A stretch of DNA of 64,000 bases from positions 1,798,001 to 1,862,000 of the forward strand of contig JACONQ010000019.1 in assembly GCA_014281115.1 (NCBI GenBank), in the 5' to 3' direction. The first letter of the stretch is position 1; the number at the start of each line of letters is the position of its first letter. This stretch comes from Laburnicola sp. R22_1 (Eukaryota; Ascomycota; Dothideomycetes; Pleosporales; Didymosphaeriaceae). Below are positions 1 to 11,396 of this stretch, one piece after another. Below the pieces are notes generated by a model, which had not been told where the DNA came from, made no database searches, and was given only the letters and a program-made list of their open reading frames with translations. Position numbers and translations under genes: made by a program.

Positions 1-1500
1 GCGTCGGATAGTGCGTGCCATTCCATGAACAAGTCCATGGTTAGGATCCAAGTGCCTTCTGTTAGCCACCCTAAGTATGGCCAAAGACTTTTTGACGAGT
101 GTGCGAACAGCGCTAAAGGACTCCTCGGGCCGCATCATCGGTACAGGAGTGCGGTTGAAACTCAACAGCATACAGCGTACACCAGTCGTCGCTGCGGCTG
201 CTGCATGTTCCAAAGACCCACGTATACTTCCTAAGCCGAGTTTGTCCCACAGAGCGATGCGTACGCTTTCCGCGATAGCCATCTCAACAGGATCATACAG
301 ATCTGCCAGGATCAAGGGCCAGTCCATGATGTGGCTAAGCGTACGAGGACGGTGTATTCCTTTTGCGACATCCGCGACATCCGCGACCAATACACTGGTT
401 AAATGGCACTCCTCAGCCTTGAGGTCCCGGAACTCGACATTGACGCCTAAAAAGCCATTTTCTGTAGCATGTCTGCCCATTGGCAGTTGTTAAGGCAAGG
501 GGACTCTTGTCGAAAGCTTTCGGTGCCTATCTACTAGCTGGGCAACAGACCAAATGACAAGCCTATTCGAATACCCCTCGGCTTCACGTTCTCATGAATG
601 ATCAGTTTCCCGTCCGGTTTCAGCAAGGATCTCACGCTGCAGAGTGTCTCAGACAGATCGGAAGTGGCATGTAATGAGCTTCCTGCGATGGTCAAGTCGC
701 AGCTTCCAACCTAAAAGCTTTGCAGATCTGCAGATCTCTCGATGTCCAGGGGAGCGAAGTGCATGTTAGGATTTCTGCTTCCAAAGTCGTCATGTGCCTT
801 GGATACAAGAGAGGGAGAGATGTCCGTGGAGCCGTACCTGGAGAAGCGGCCAGCTTGACCAACGTCATCGTGTCTTCCATCGCATAGTCCTGGCAAGACA
901 TTTCTGGTGGTCGAACCTGTCCCTGCACCTACTTCAAGTATCCGCAGGCTTGGGTTTTTATAGGCAAGAAGCTCAATATATTGGGCCAGGGCTTCCCCGC
1001 ATCGCGAGCAGTCGTTCATCTCGTTGTAGAAGTCCGTCGCAACATCATCTCCGAAGAGCAGCTGCAGAACATCAAGTTCGCCGGTCACTAGATCCGACAC
1101 ATTGTCGGCGACAGCAAGGTAGAACTTCCAGATCTTATGTTTCTGAGCGCATCTTCTAGCTCTCCAAAGTGCCTTAGCATCTTTTTCCAATTTCTTATAT
1201 CAGGCCCGCACTTTAGGGTATTCTCTATGCAAGAACGCGCTAGCTTAGCTCTCCAGCCATTGTATGTATCTTTGAATATATGGCTTTTTGGAGATAACCT
1301 TGCTCTGCGGTATTTTATTCCGCACTTGGAGGACTGAATAAAACAGTAATGCGGTCCCAGTTCGCTTAAGGTCTATAAGATCTTGTTTTGACGTCTTGAG
1401 CTCTATTTGCTGCCAGCAATGATCGAGCACTTGACAAGGCGTCATAAGCCCAATATCTGACTTCCATTCTATGGGAAAGCATAGGCGTTGTATTAATTGC
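1..1500 (-). pseudogene. Degenerate reducing polyketide synthase fragment (C-methyltransferase region)
   Basis: On the minus strand one frame runs from about 1500 to 711 with two nonsense codons (near 1245 and 1200), then shifts frame near 715 and continues to the window edge. It holds a SAM-binding motif (LEVGAGTGSTT), then TDISPSLVSKA, then in the shifted frame SDLSETLCSVRSLLKPDGK and GLLPSW, and further down EECHLTSVLVAD and GLVHGMART. This order matches the methyltransferase domain and the following linker of a highly reducing type I PKS, a multidomain enzyme that builds polyketides in the cytoplasm. The 5' end is cut at a hAT terminus near 1501 and the rest leaves the window to the left. 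It is clearly non-functional here. The family call is firm; the product is unknowable. Confidence 0.8.
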
Positions 1501-1611
1501 AGACTTGTCAACAAGCAAGTCAAGCAAGTTTCGAGCCCGAACTTGACTTGCTTGTATTCCAGCTTCTTAGGAACTTGACTTGCTTGACTTGGGTGAAGTT
1601 TTCGTGCTAAT

Positions 1612-4600
1612 CAGAGTTGTCAACAATCAAACAAAGTCAAATTTAAAGCTCAAATTTTGCTTGTTTGACGATTTCTTAGTGTTGTAGTCTTATTTAATTG
1701 CTTTGACAAGGCTATAGAGGCGGTTTTGTTTGACTTGTTTGTTTGAATTTGAGCAATTTAAGAAGCCTTAAAAGGCGCTTTCTATAGTGTCATAGGCGGC
1801 GGCTCCTCCCAACTTTTTATGCCAAATTCTTCTGTAAGCTTGTTGTCGTCGTACATAGCCGCTGCCTTTGCGCTTGGAGGCTTAAAACCTGCTTAAATTT
1901 ACTGTTGTGTACACACTAAAGCAGCCAATAGCTAGCTGCCTATTTTGCGCCTCTGTGGCTCAAGTATATCGCTAGTGCCTGTAAACACCCGCTCACAATC
2001 AGCGCTAGAGGCAGGGATAGTTAACACATCTAGCGCCAATTGTGAAAGATTTAGGTACTTCGGTTTCAGTTATTGCCAATATTATATAGCTATAAGCCCC
2101 TGTTTGTGTTGTAGAGCCGTCCACATAGGCTCTTTAAGCCAGCTCTTATACTCATCCTCCGCCTCTATCGCCACGTCGTCGTCGTCAAGTATCGAGTCGA
2201 TCGCTTTGTCAAAGCTGCTTATTACAGGCTTTGGCAATAGTGTTATTATTGTAGCGGCCGCGTGGGCGGGCTTATAGCGAGCCCAAAGCTGCTCGAATTT
2301 TGCGTGTGCGGCGCTGAGTTGTGTAGGTTTGCTGCGCTAGAAGCGCTTGCAATAGGACTTATATCGCGGGTGCAGAATTGTGGCAGTGTAATAGACGGGA
2401 CTTTTAAGTAACTTATTAAAGTAAGCGCTCGCTTTACGCCTTGCGGCGCGTAGGTTAATAGGCAGGTAATCCTCAGGCGCCTCAAATAGCTCGTAGTTGA
2501 CGTTTTCATACGCCTAAAGGCGAGCATCTAGCTCAGTAATCAGAGACTCAAACACAGGTATAACCTCGTACAAGGCGCTGTGGGTGCCAGCTTTGCTGCG
2601 ACCTTGCAAGCAATTAGTTGCAAACTTAAGCGGCTGAAGTACTGCAATATACTCCGTAATCACCGCCCAGTCTGCAGCTGTAAGCCCACCTGATCGCATC
2701 CATCGCGGCGCGTCAGGCAGCTTCTTATTGCGTAGTTTTGCCTGTTCGTCAGCATCCTCTGTCTCTTTGATGTGGTACGAGGCATATGAGTTAATGGCTT
2801 ATTGTAGCTCAACACCGCGCTCAAAGCAGTTATAATAGCTGTTCCAACGCGTAACAACCAGCTTAATTGGCTCGCAGAGACCGCCTATAACGCCTATAGG
2901 CATCTCACCAGCAGCATCGCGCTAACAGTTACCAAAGATACCCTATTGCTTTAGCGTGTTAATGTAGCTAATAACGTTAAGAAACACGCCAAGCAGACTA
3001 TCTCTCCGCTACTCCTATATATAAAAATCTTCTTCTTTTATATGTTTAGCGGCGTTGTCGTACGCCTTAGAGTCTCTGCCAAACATAATAGTTTGGCCAA
3101 TAAGGTTAAGTATATGGCAAGCGCAGCGGAGGCGTCTATTAGCAGCGCTAAAGCTGTACATTGTGCCGAGTTTGTTAATAGCAGTATTGTTGTTGTAGGC
3201 GTTATCAAGCACAAAGTAGCTGAGTTTGTTGCTGTTAATTTCAAAGTATCGCAAGATTCGCGCGACAGCGTTAGCTATCGCCTCGCTGGTGTGCGCGCCA
3301 ACCAGCTGCGGCAGCGCGATAGGAAGGTCAACTATATCGCCTTGAGCGTCAGCGTAGTGTGCAACAACAGCAAAGAAGCCACATTTGCCGCCTTTAGTTG
3401 TCCAACTATTAAAGCTTACGTGTATCTTATTGCTTGCCTCAGACAACGCGCGCTTAACCTAAGGCTGTAGCCAGCTGTAGAGCCTCATTACAAAAGCCAA
3501 CACGCTGTTGTGAGACCTCCATAGCGCTGCCTCTGCCTCTAGGTTAGCGAACCTTATTATCGCGCGGAAGGACTCAGTCTCAAACTCGCGCAAAGGTCTG
3601 TTATTGTTAACCAGCCACAGCACTGCGGCCTGCCGAAAACCTTGTACGTCGAAGTTACCCAGCTCCTAATAGACCTCTTGGCTAAGTGTAAGACCTCTAT
3701 CAAGCGTTATCTGTATAGATTGTTGGCCAGGTTTGCGCTCTGTTTGGTATACGATAGGGCTGTCCTTGCTAAGTCTATAGCCGCGCTAGTCGCTGGCGAG
3801 GTGTAAGATAGCGGCGCTAGTTGCGAGAGTAACCTAGTGTAAGCCGCCTTTCTGCTTGTTAATATGGCAGTACCTACATAGGAAGTAGAGCTTCTTAGGC
3901 TTAGTGTGCTCCTTCCAAATCCGCCAGCCGTGCCTGTACACCTAGCTAGGAGTGCCTTAAGGCGTAGTAAGAGGTGGCGCAAAGCCCTTTAATTGCGGCT
4001 AGTTAACACTATTAAAGTTAGTAAAGTTAATAGGCGGCGCGGCGTCTTCCTCCACTGAAGCCTCTATAGCAGCACTGCTAAAAGCGCGCGGTTAAATAGT
4101 GGCTGTAGGCGGCTTATTAGCTACTAACTGCGACTCCTAGGCTGGCTTATTAGCGGGTTAAAAGGCCTGTAAGGCTTAAAGTATAGGCTGTGGTGATGCC
4201 CGCCAAGCGCGCTCTTCTAGCTAGGTTGGCGGCTCTATAGACAGCTCTGGCGTACTTTCTAGCGGCTCTATAGGCTCTATAGGCGATTCCGGCGCGTGTT
4301 CAGGCACCTCAATAGGCGACTCTGTTGGCTAGGTTGGCTAGGTGCTGTCGCCTTCGCGCTTCTTATATGTGGGCTTAGGCGTGCAATAGGGGCGTTTAGG
4401 GGGGTTGCCAGCTTCTTTAGCGGCCTTAAGGCTATGCTTAGGGGCCATAGTAAGCGTGAAGGTAAGCAAAGGCGCGAGAGAATAAGCTGTTGACAAGAAA
4501 TAGTAAGCCAAAGTATAGGGTTAGGTAGCTGTTAACGCGTTGTAGGACGCGTTGTAGTACGCGAAAAGTACGCGATAGCTGCCTTACTAAGCCAGCTACA

Positions 4601-4842
4601 ACACTAAGAAATCTATTATTAGCTGCTACTACACCTATCCCAACAACCTTACCTCTATAGTAGCTGCAACACTATAGGTATGTTAAGCGAGTTAATTAAG
4701 ATCAAATTATCTTGATAAAAATTTACAGATTTGATTGTTTAGCTTATTAAAATAGCAGCGAAGACTCTTATTTAGTTAAATTTGACTAAGTCAAACAAGA
4801 TCAATTAAAATTTTAACGCATGCTTAATTACTAACAACTCTA
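1612..4842 (-). mobile_element. hAT-A transposon, complete, with 8-bp target duplication
   Basis: The element is flanked on both sides by GTGCTAAT (1604-1611 and 4843-4850), the 8-bp duplication typical of hAT. Its ends are CAGAGTTGT on the left and the complement TAGAGTTGT on the right; the one difference is a C/T change. Size is 3,231 bp. It sits in the subterminal region of hAT-B. The interior is strongly RIP-mutated. Confidence 0.88.
1782..4448 (-). pseudogene. hAT-A transposase, RIP-degraded
   Basis: The reading starts at MAPKHSLKAAKEAG (4448) and ends near 1782. Recognisable blocks are SFNSWTTKGGKCGFFAVVAH and FVLDNAYNNN around 3015-3446, DWAVITEYIAVLQPLK at 2514-2699, and the C-terminal dimerisation block (LALDVLTIPASSADCERVF) near 1950-2060. 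These match the RNase-H-like core and dimerisation region of hAT transposases. Premature stops occur throughout, and the first core Asp is Asn (FNSW instead of FDSW), which alone would abolish catalysis. Many TAG/TAA codons sit where relatives have Gln or Trp, consistent with RIP. Non-functional. Confidence 0.85.
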
Positions 4843-5046
4843 GTGCTAATTGCTTAAGACTTGCTTGCTTACTTAATAGAATTTATATTATATAGAGTTA
4901 AAGTAGGTACAAATTACTGCTAAGACGACTCCTAGTCATATATCCCATATTACTAGCCTAGCTTATTATTAGTAACTAGTGCTTTAAGCTTCTTAGCGAT
5001 ACTATTAGCTAGGCGTTTAAAACTAGCTTGCTGCCAAGCTTAAATA

Positions 5047-5746
5047 TAGTGTCCGTGCACGTAATGCGCATGTTCGCGTAATGCGCACCCTTTTACTAAG
5101 AAAAGAAAAGAAAATAAGTAACTTTAAAGCTATATAACTCTTTAACTACTTTTTCTTTTTAAAAGCTTCCTTAACTAAAGTTATATAAAAACACTATCTC
5201 TATAACTCTAGGATTTTAGTTTTCTAATAATAAATAGTTTTAAGAAAAAGTATAAAAGTACTAAAACTTAAGTCTCTAAAATTTAAAAGTGATATTTTTT
5301 AAGAGTAAAGTATACTTTTTAAAATATATTTTATATTAGAACTTTTTTATAAATAGCTACTTAAAAAGATAGATTATCTTTCCTACATTTTATATTTAAC
5401 AAAGATAAAAAGATAATATAACTTCCTAATTAATAATTTTATTAAAAAGAACTTAATATAAAATATAATTTAAATAATATACTTTACTTCTAAAAAAATA
5501 TCACTTTTAAATTTTAGAGACTTAAGTTTTAGTACTTTTATACTTTTTCTTAAAACTATTTATTATTAGAAAACTAAAATCCTAGAGTTATAGAGATAGT
5601 GTTTTTATATAACTTTAGTTAAGGAAGCTTTTAAAAAGAAAAAGTAGTTAAAGAGTTATATAGCTTTAAAGTTACTTATTTTCTTTTCTTTTCCTAGTAA
5701 AAGGGTGCGCATTACGCGAACATGCGCATTACGCGCACGGACACTG
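5047..5746. mobile_element. Foldback MITE of Pogo type, 700 bp
   Basis: A near-perfect palindrome: about 310-bp arms (5047-5355 and 5440-5746) around an AT-rich loop of roughly 90 bp, with TA on each side (5045-5046, 5747-5748). The outer 40 bp carry GTGTCCGTGCAC and two copies of GTAATGCGC offset by 17 bp, the same plan as the terminal repeats of the neighbouring Pogo elements. It has no coding capacity, so it was presumably moved by a Pogo transposase. It shares a TA with Pogo-A. Confidence 0.85.
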
Positions 5747-5748
5747 TA

Positions 5749-7848
5749 TCGTGTCCGTGCGCATAATGTCCGAATTCGCGTAATGCCCGCGCAACACCAG
5801 AAGCGCTCTATTAGCGATCAGGTAATAGAACCACCCACAATTAATATTATCACGAAATTTTCTAGAGTAGCACTATATCGATGCTTGTGATTAATTTGCA
5901 CTATCTATATCTATTAGGAAGCTTAACATTGCGGCTGCAGCGTATAGATCTAGTTGGGACAGTAGATGCGCCCTCTAAGGCCTCCCTATTATCTTAAGCA
6001 TTAACAACACGTTTCTAACGCTTTCTGTTCTATAGAGCTAGCTAAGAGGCCTTTCTCTTACCCTTTTAGGATAGTTGTAGAGCTTTTTTAGCGTCGCGGG
6101 CAGACTTCTAGACAGCGCGCTAAGCTGCCTTTTTAGCCCTCTTTTTCTCCTTTGCCTCCCTAGCTACCTCTCGTGCAACACGCTTCTCCTGCTGGATTTT
6201 CTCCTTATATAGCTTAGCTGCCTTCTTTAGCTCTGCTGTCTCTGCTTTTTAAAGCTGCTGCTGCTTATCCTCCTACTCCTTAATTAATTAATAAACACGT
6301 GCCTCCCTTACTTTTCTTAGTGACTATAAGATAGCCCTACTATAATAATCCTGGCGCTATTGAAGGTCTAGAGCTTTGCTCTTCTTCTTACGCTTCTTCT
6401 TAATAGATAGCGCCTGCCTAAGCCTATTGTTATTATGCTTAAGCAGCTTATTTTTAATAGATAGGTGATAGAGTAATTAATAAAGCTTTTGTGTATCCTT
6501 ACTACTTTAATCACTTACTGCAGAGCGTATAAGCCTATCCATCTTTCTCTAATCATAATCACTAAGCCCTAATAAGGAGCTATTGTCTAATTCTTAATTC
6601 TGGGTGAACCTATTAAGGATAGGATTAGGATTAGGTGGCGATATACCTGTGGCTCTAAAAGAGCTCAGGATAGTTAATTCCTTAAAGGAGATCTTCCACG
6701 CGTTCTAGAATAGGGGGAAGAAGTCGCCTTTAGTAATAGAAACTAGGCCCTAGCTTCTATGGAGATATCTTAATAGCTCTGCTAAGTAGGCTATTAATAG
6801 AGGCTTAAATATTGCAACGTTAAGAGGCTAAAGAGTATAAGTTAAATAAGGAGGCAGGATAGTAAGGAGGATCCTATACTAATCACAGTAGTCGATAAAG
6901 TCTATAGTAATATAGGATCTATAGCCATCTATAATTAAGAGTTAATATAATTGGCGGGTCTTCTCTTTTGTATAGCGATTAAATACCTGTTTAAGCTAGG
7001 CAAGCCTAATATTATTATTTGTCTAGCCAGAGGGTGATGAGGTAATAAAGACTTCTTGTTCTTCTGCCTTAATATCCTCTACTTAGCTTAATTAGATGCC
7101 CTTGTTTGCAGCCTTATAGATAAGGCTTAGCGGCAAAGCTAATTTATTAGCGCAGATACATACTAGGAGCGTAATCTATGCGCGATTGCTATTCTAGAGC
7201 GATGCCCTAACCTTCTTCTTCTCCTATATTCGTCTGCTGAATATCTGTTTTAATCTACCCACAATACTAATTAGGAAGCCTTTTTTGTCTATATTATAGA
7301 TATAACAAGGATCTATTTAATACTAATCGATCTTGCTATATAGGAGGTTAAAATAGAGGTGATATTTATCCTCTAAATTAGCTTTGTGGCGATTGCTGTC
7401 CATACTAACTATCTATTACGAGATAAGCTAAATGCTGTGTTGGTTAATAAAGTGGGTAACCCAGCTCTCGCTAACTGGCTCTTTTGCTATAGTAGAGGCG
7501 AAGTTCTATATTATCTCTCTAGTAGGAGGTATATGTCTCTCTGTAAGTCCTTTAATATATTATACGAGCTCCTGCTCTTATTATAGGTTGAGTTTTAGCT
7601 AGTTAATATTCTTGACCTGCCTAGGGCATATTACCCCTTAATGCCTTCGACCCAACATAGATCGTTTAAGCCTATGCCTAGCAGCAACTTCTGTATATGA
7701 AAAATCTTCTTCTGGTTCTCGCGATTCTATCTTATTAATCGCAGCCTAATATGGATCCATAATAGTGGAGTTATCGCGTGCTAAAGTTAGGGTGTTTTGG
7801 TGTTGCGCGAGCATTACGCGAATCCGGGCATTACGCGTACGGACACGG
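5749..7848 (-). mobile_element. Pogo-A (Fot1/Pogo family), degenerate
   Basis: The ends are TCGTGTCCGTGCGC on the left and the complement CCGTGTCCGTACGC on the right, flanked by TA (5747-5748, 7849-7850). Each end has two GTAATGCCC-like copies offset by 17 bp. Size is 2,100 bp. It interrupts the C-terminal coding part of hAT-B, next to LLAALQC. Confidence 0.85.
5901..7760 (-). pseudogene. Pogo-A transposase, heavily RIP-degraded
   Basis: The frame opens at 7760 (MDPY, then INKIESREPEEDFSYTEVAARH) and closes at 5901 after RNVKLPNRYR. That is 620 codons, the size of the long Pogo transposases in this window. Nonsense codons interrupt it from the fifth codon on. The helix-turn-helix start, the catalytic stretch around 6850-7300 and the Lys/Arg/Glu-rich tail are recognisable only by comparison with Pogo-C, -D and -H. 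It is dead. Length is conserved, so decay was by substitution rather than by deletion. Confidence 0.75.
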
Positions 7849-9174
7849 TACATTGCAAAGCTGCTAGCAACTAAGCTCTAATTTTGCGTCTTTTTAGCTC
7901 TAATAAATTACTAAGCTCGCTAAAGAGGCGCTCGCACTCGCAGCTAGAGGCGGAAATTATTAGAACATTAATTGCTAAGCGCGATAAATTAGGGTATTTT
8001 AGCGCTAGTTTAATCTAGTAATAGATAGGGTAGCAACTGTCTTTAAGCTGCTCGCGCGTCTATTTTAGCTCCAGTTTCTTTCACTGCTTATACTCATCTA
8101 TATCCTTATTATCATCGTCGCTATCGTCAGCATTAGCTATCGCGGCAATGGCGTCTTCAAGATCGCTAGACTGCGCAGCTAGGCTGCTTTTTAGAGCGTT
8201 AGTTAGCCTATATTACCACTAAAGCTACTTAAACGCAGTATTATTTTTTGCTAACTAATCTAGCTTTTTACGCTAGCTACAATTATAGTAGCGCTTATAG
8301 TATAGATAGAGGATTGTAGCGGCGTATAGGTAAGGGCTTATATTAAGTTTAGCGTAGTAGTTATTAGCTTTAGCCTAGACAGCGCGAAGGTTAATAGGTA
8401 TATAATCCTCCAGAGCGCTAGGTTGCTTAAAGTTAACGCTCTCATACTGTTTAACGCGCAGCTTAAGCTCATAGAGTAGTGTTTTAAAGACTAGAATAAC
8501 TAAGTAAAGCGCGCCAAACCTGCCTAACTTACCACAACTTTCAAGCTCCTTCGTGGCGTCTTTAAGCGGCTTAAGCGCGTTAATATACTCTGTAATCACC
8601 ACCTAGTCTGCGCTGTTTAGGCCGTCTAATCGCATCCATTTTAGCACGTTAGAAAGCTTATTGCCACGTCTTTTAGCAATATTGTTAAGGTTGCGCGTGC
8701 ACTATATGTGGTAGTTAGCGTAGTTGCTAACAGTATGCTGTAGCTCAGCAGCGCGTTTAAAGTAGCTATAGTACGAGTTCTAGCACGTAATAACCGCCTT
8801 AATAGGCTCTAATATTAATTTCTTTTTATGCGTTAGTAGCTCCATGTTAGCGAGGCGCTAAAAGTGGTTAAACTTATCGTATTGCTAAGGCGTTTATATA
8901 TAGTTAATCACATTAATAAGTATACCTAGAGGGCTGTCTTTGCGCTATTCCGCCATTAGTTGCTTCTTATCTCTTAGCTCTATTGCGTTATTATTATATA
9001 AGTCGGGATTCTTGCCAAAAATAATAGCCTAGGCAATAAGATTAATCGTATGTGGACCGCAGTGGAGGCGGTAGTAAGAGGCAGTAAAGCTATACTAACC
9101 AGCAAGGCAGCTAACTATAGTATTGTTAGCGTAGGCGTTATTAAGCATAAAGCAGCCTAGTTTTAATAGACCTA

Positions 9175-10964
9175 AGCTAGCGTACAAGGATCCTGATCAC
9201 CCGGTGTTTCTGATCACCCCATCAAAACGCGACACCTGAACAAAACACGCGATATCTCTCTACAACGCTCATCAATATGGACGCCCGCGAGCATGCTATA
9301 CAATCCGCTATTCGCGATTTCGCTGCAGGTCTTTATACAAGTCAGCGTGCAGCTGCAAAGGCGTACGGCATCTCCCAGTCTACGCTATCGATGCGACTCC
9401 GTGGCGTAACAACGAGCTCGCTCAGTCACCAGCACCAGCAGCGATTAACTCCTCGACAGGAGGACTTTCTAGTAGAATGGATCCTTGAAGAAGACGCGCG
9501 CGCCTGCCCTCCCTCACACGCTCGCGCGCGAGAAATGGCCAATCGAATCCTACGTATGAACGGCGACGATCGTCCTGTTGGCAAGCACTGGCTATACCAC
9601 TTTATCAAGCGCCAGCCACGTATCGCCTCTGTAGTCGGCAGAAAGCTAGAGGCTCAGAGAGCTGATGCAGCGACTCCAGAGCAGTTGCGCGCGTTCCTAG
9701 AGCGCTATGAGCAGACTCGACAGCGGCTCAACATACAGGCGGAGAATACATACAATATGGATGAGACTGGCGTTGCTCTAGGAGTATGTACAAACACTAG
9801 AGTACTCTCTAGTAGTCAGAAAAAGAAGGCTTACATTCGGTCTCCAGAGAATCGCGAGTGGGTCTCTATAATTGAGTGCGTATCGGCGACAGGGCAGAAA
9901 CTACGCTGCGCAGTTATCTTCAAAGGCCAGAGCCTACAGACTACCTGGTTCCCAGCTAAATCCGTGCCTAGCTGGCTCTATACAACCTCTGAGAACGGAT
10001 GGACGTCGAAAGCGATAGGTGTTGAGTGGCTACAGCGTATATTCATACCTGAGACGGCTATAGGTGATGGCCAGTACCGCCTTCTTATCCTCGACGGTCA
10101 CGGCAGCCATATTGATATAGACTTCCTTTGGCTCTGCAAGCAGCATCGAATCGAGCTCTTATACCTACCTGCGCACTCCTCACACGTCCTACAGCCTCTA
10201 GATCTTGCTCCTTTCTCTGTAATCAAGTCTAGTTACAGACGTCAGATCCAGGAGCTCGCATCACTCGACGACGCTGCGCCTGTCAAGAAGGAGCGCTTTA
10301 TCACCTGCTATCATCAAGCTAGGGAGGAAGGCTTCACAGAGCGTGTGATTCGAGCTGGCTGGCAGGCATCTGGTATCTGCCCATTCAACATCAATCACGT
10401 GCTCAGCTCGTCGCAGGTCTCTCAGAGGCCTACTACGCCTACACGTCAGCAGCAGCCTCAGCAGCAGCTCCAGAGCTTCCTCTCGACTCCCCAGGGCCCT
10501 CACGATCTCTATATAGCGCAGCGCAGCGTCCAGAGCGTTGAGAATCTAGGTCGTACGACCCGGCTGCTCCTACAGAAAGCAGGTAAGGCTCTAGCAGCTG
10601 CAAATACTAGAGCTGCAGGCCTAGAAGCAGAGAAAAGACGCCTTGAGCAGCAGCTAGAGATATCTACCTCTCAGTGTCAGCGTAAGCGCGTTCGAGTAGA
10701 CCCAAATCAACGCTTTGCAGAGGTAGAGAGTATTAGGGAGGCTATGCGCGCAGCTGAGGCTTCAGCAGTCCAACCACGTAGATCTACTATATCAAGCACC
10801 TCAGAAACAGCTGCTATAGCTACAGCAGCTGCAGCGCTTGAATCTATGTGTAGTCAATGGCAATTATAAGCAGCGTTGCTGAGATATCGCGCGTTTTGTG
10901 CAGGTGTCGCGTTTTGGTAGAGTGATCAGAAACACCGGGTGATCAGGATCCTTGTACGCTAGCT
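9175..10964 (+). mobile_element. Pogo-B, intact Fot1/Pogo transposon
   Basis: Terminal repeats of about 85 bp begin AGCTAGCGTACAAGG and are almost perfect. TA flanks both ends (9173-9174, 10965-10966). Taking these as the ends restores the hAT-B frame exactly, which fixes the boundaries against the alternative TA inside the repeat. Each end holds two CTGATCACC copies offset by 17 bp. Size is 1,790 bp. Unlike its host, it shows no RIP damage. Confidence 0.92.
9277..10869 (+). CDS. Pogo-type DD35D transposase, intact, 530 residues
   Basis: This is the only uninterrupted Pogo transposase in the window. Residues 8-45 form a Psq-like helix-turn-helix (FAAGLYTSQRAAAKAYGIS) and residues 55-125 a CENP-B-type second DNA-binding domain. 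The DDE catalytic core has D162 (MDETG), D273 (ILDGHGSH) and D309 (LQPLD); the last two are 35 residues apart, the Pogo spacing. A Gln-rich linker (about 385-405) and a short coiled coil (about 425-465) follow. The protein would cut and paste its own element at TA sites. Met at 9277 follows the terminal repeat by only a few bases and is the first in frame. Absence of stops inside a RIP-scarred host suggests a late arrival. Confidence 0.93.
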   Translation: MDAREHAIQSAIRDFAAGLYTSQRAAAKAYGISQSTLSMRLRGVTTSSLSHQHQQRLTPRQEDFLVEWILEEDARACPPSHARAREMANRILRMNGDDRPVGKHWLYHFIKRQPRIASVVGRKLEAQRADAATPEQLRAFLERYEQTRQRLNIQAENTYNMDETGVALGVCTNTRVLSSSQKKKAYIRSPENREWVSIIECVSATGQKLRCAVIFKGQSLQTTWFPAKSVPSWLYTTSENGWTSKAIGVEWLQRIFIPETAIGDGQYRLLILDGHGSHIDIDFLWLCKQHRIELLYLPAHSSHVLQPLDLAPFSVIKSSYRRQIQELASLDDAAPVKKERFITCYHQAREEGFTERVIRAGWQASGICPFNINHVLSSSQVSQRPTTPTRQQQPQQQLQSFLSTPQGPHDLYIAQRSVQSVENLGRTTRLLLQKAGKALAAANTRAAGLEAEKRRLEQQLEISTSQCQRKRVRVDPNQRFAEVESIREAMRAAEASAVQPRRSTISSTSETAAIATAAAALESMCSQWQL

Positions 10965-11379
10965 TATCCTAAACTTCTACAGCATTTAAGTAACAACCTT
11001 AGCAATCCTCTTACTAGTGTAGGCGCCCGCCAGCTGCGGTAGCGCTATAGGCAAGTCCACTAGCTTGCCCAACACATCAGCGTAATAAGCTACAACTCCA
11101 AAAAAGCCGCGCTTGCCTCCCTTTATTGTCCAACTATCAAAGCTTATATAGATCTTGCTCCTTAATTCAGACAGCGCCGTAACAACTTTTGGTAGCATAA
11201 ATTCGTAGAGTCTCATCGCGTACAACAACACGCTATTGTGACTTGCCCATAGCGCTACTTCAGCCTTAGGGTTGGCAAAGCTGATTAAGGCACGAAAGGC
11301 GGGCAATTTACGTTCGCTGAGCGGGTGATTGTTCTCGAGAAGCCACATAACAATAGCAAAGCGGAAACCCTGTACGTTA

Positions 11380-11394
11380 CCGTGTCCGTGCGCG
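11380..11394. mobile_element. 15-bp remnant of a Pogo end
   Basis: CCGTGTCCGTGCGCG directly after a TA matches the outer 15 bp of a Pogo-A-type terminal repeat. The rest is absent: Pogo-C follows, then 15 unassigned bases (13530-13544) and Pogo-D. It marks the edge where the hAT-B reading stops. Confidence 0.5.
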
Positions 11395-11396
11395 TA

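Larger units (their letters stand above)
1501..11379 (-). mobile_element. hAT-B, an old hAT transposon hosting several later insertions
   Basis: Pieces of one hAT lie at about 1501-1611, 4843-5046, 7849-9174 and 10965-11379, separated by hAT-A, the MITE, Pogo-A and Pogo-B. The left end begins CAGACTTGTCAAC, resembling the CAGACCTGCCAAC end of hAT-D and hAT-E, and is full of CTTGACTTG motifs, as expected for subterminal transposase sites. Removing Pogo-B with one TA restores an in-frame hAT reading (KFRI next to GLLKLGC). The 5' part of the gene is missing beyond 11379. The left limit is approximate and no target duplication could be confirmed. Confidence 0.65.
7851..11379 (-). pseudogene. hAT-B transposase fragments
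   Basis: The C-terminal half lies at 7851-9172, with ITEYINALKPLKDATKEL at 8375-8602 and a dimerisation block (ASSCECERLFSEL) near 7900-7990. The middle lies at 10967-11379, with NVQGFRFAIVMWLLENN and ISFDSWTIKGGKRGFFGVV. Pogo-B splits the two. The sequence belongs to the same hAT group as hAT-A, -D and -E. Reading stops abruptly at NVQGFRF, where a 15-bp Pogo end (11380-11394) and Pogo-C begin; the N-terminal zinc-finger part is absent. Stops are frequent and the gene cannot be functional. Confidence 0.75.

Noticed and set aside
9183..10956. Placing the Pogo-B ends at the inner TA (CAAGGATCC) rather than at AGCTAGCG
   Set aside because: Only the outer TA restores the hAT-B reading frame, and Pogo-F shares the same outer AGCTAGCGTACA.
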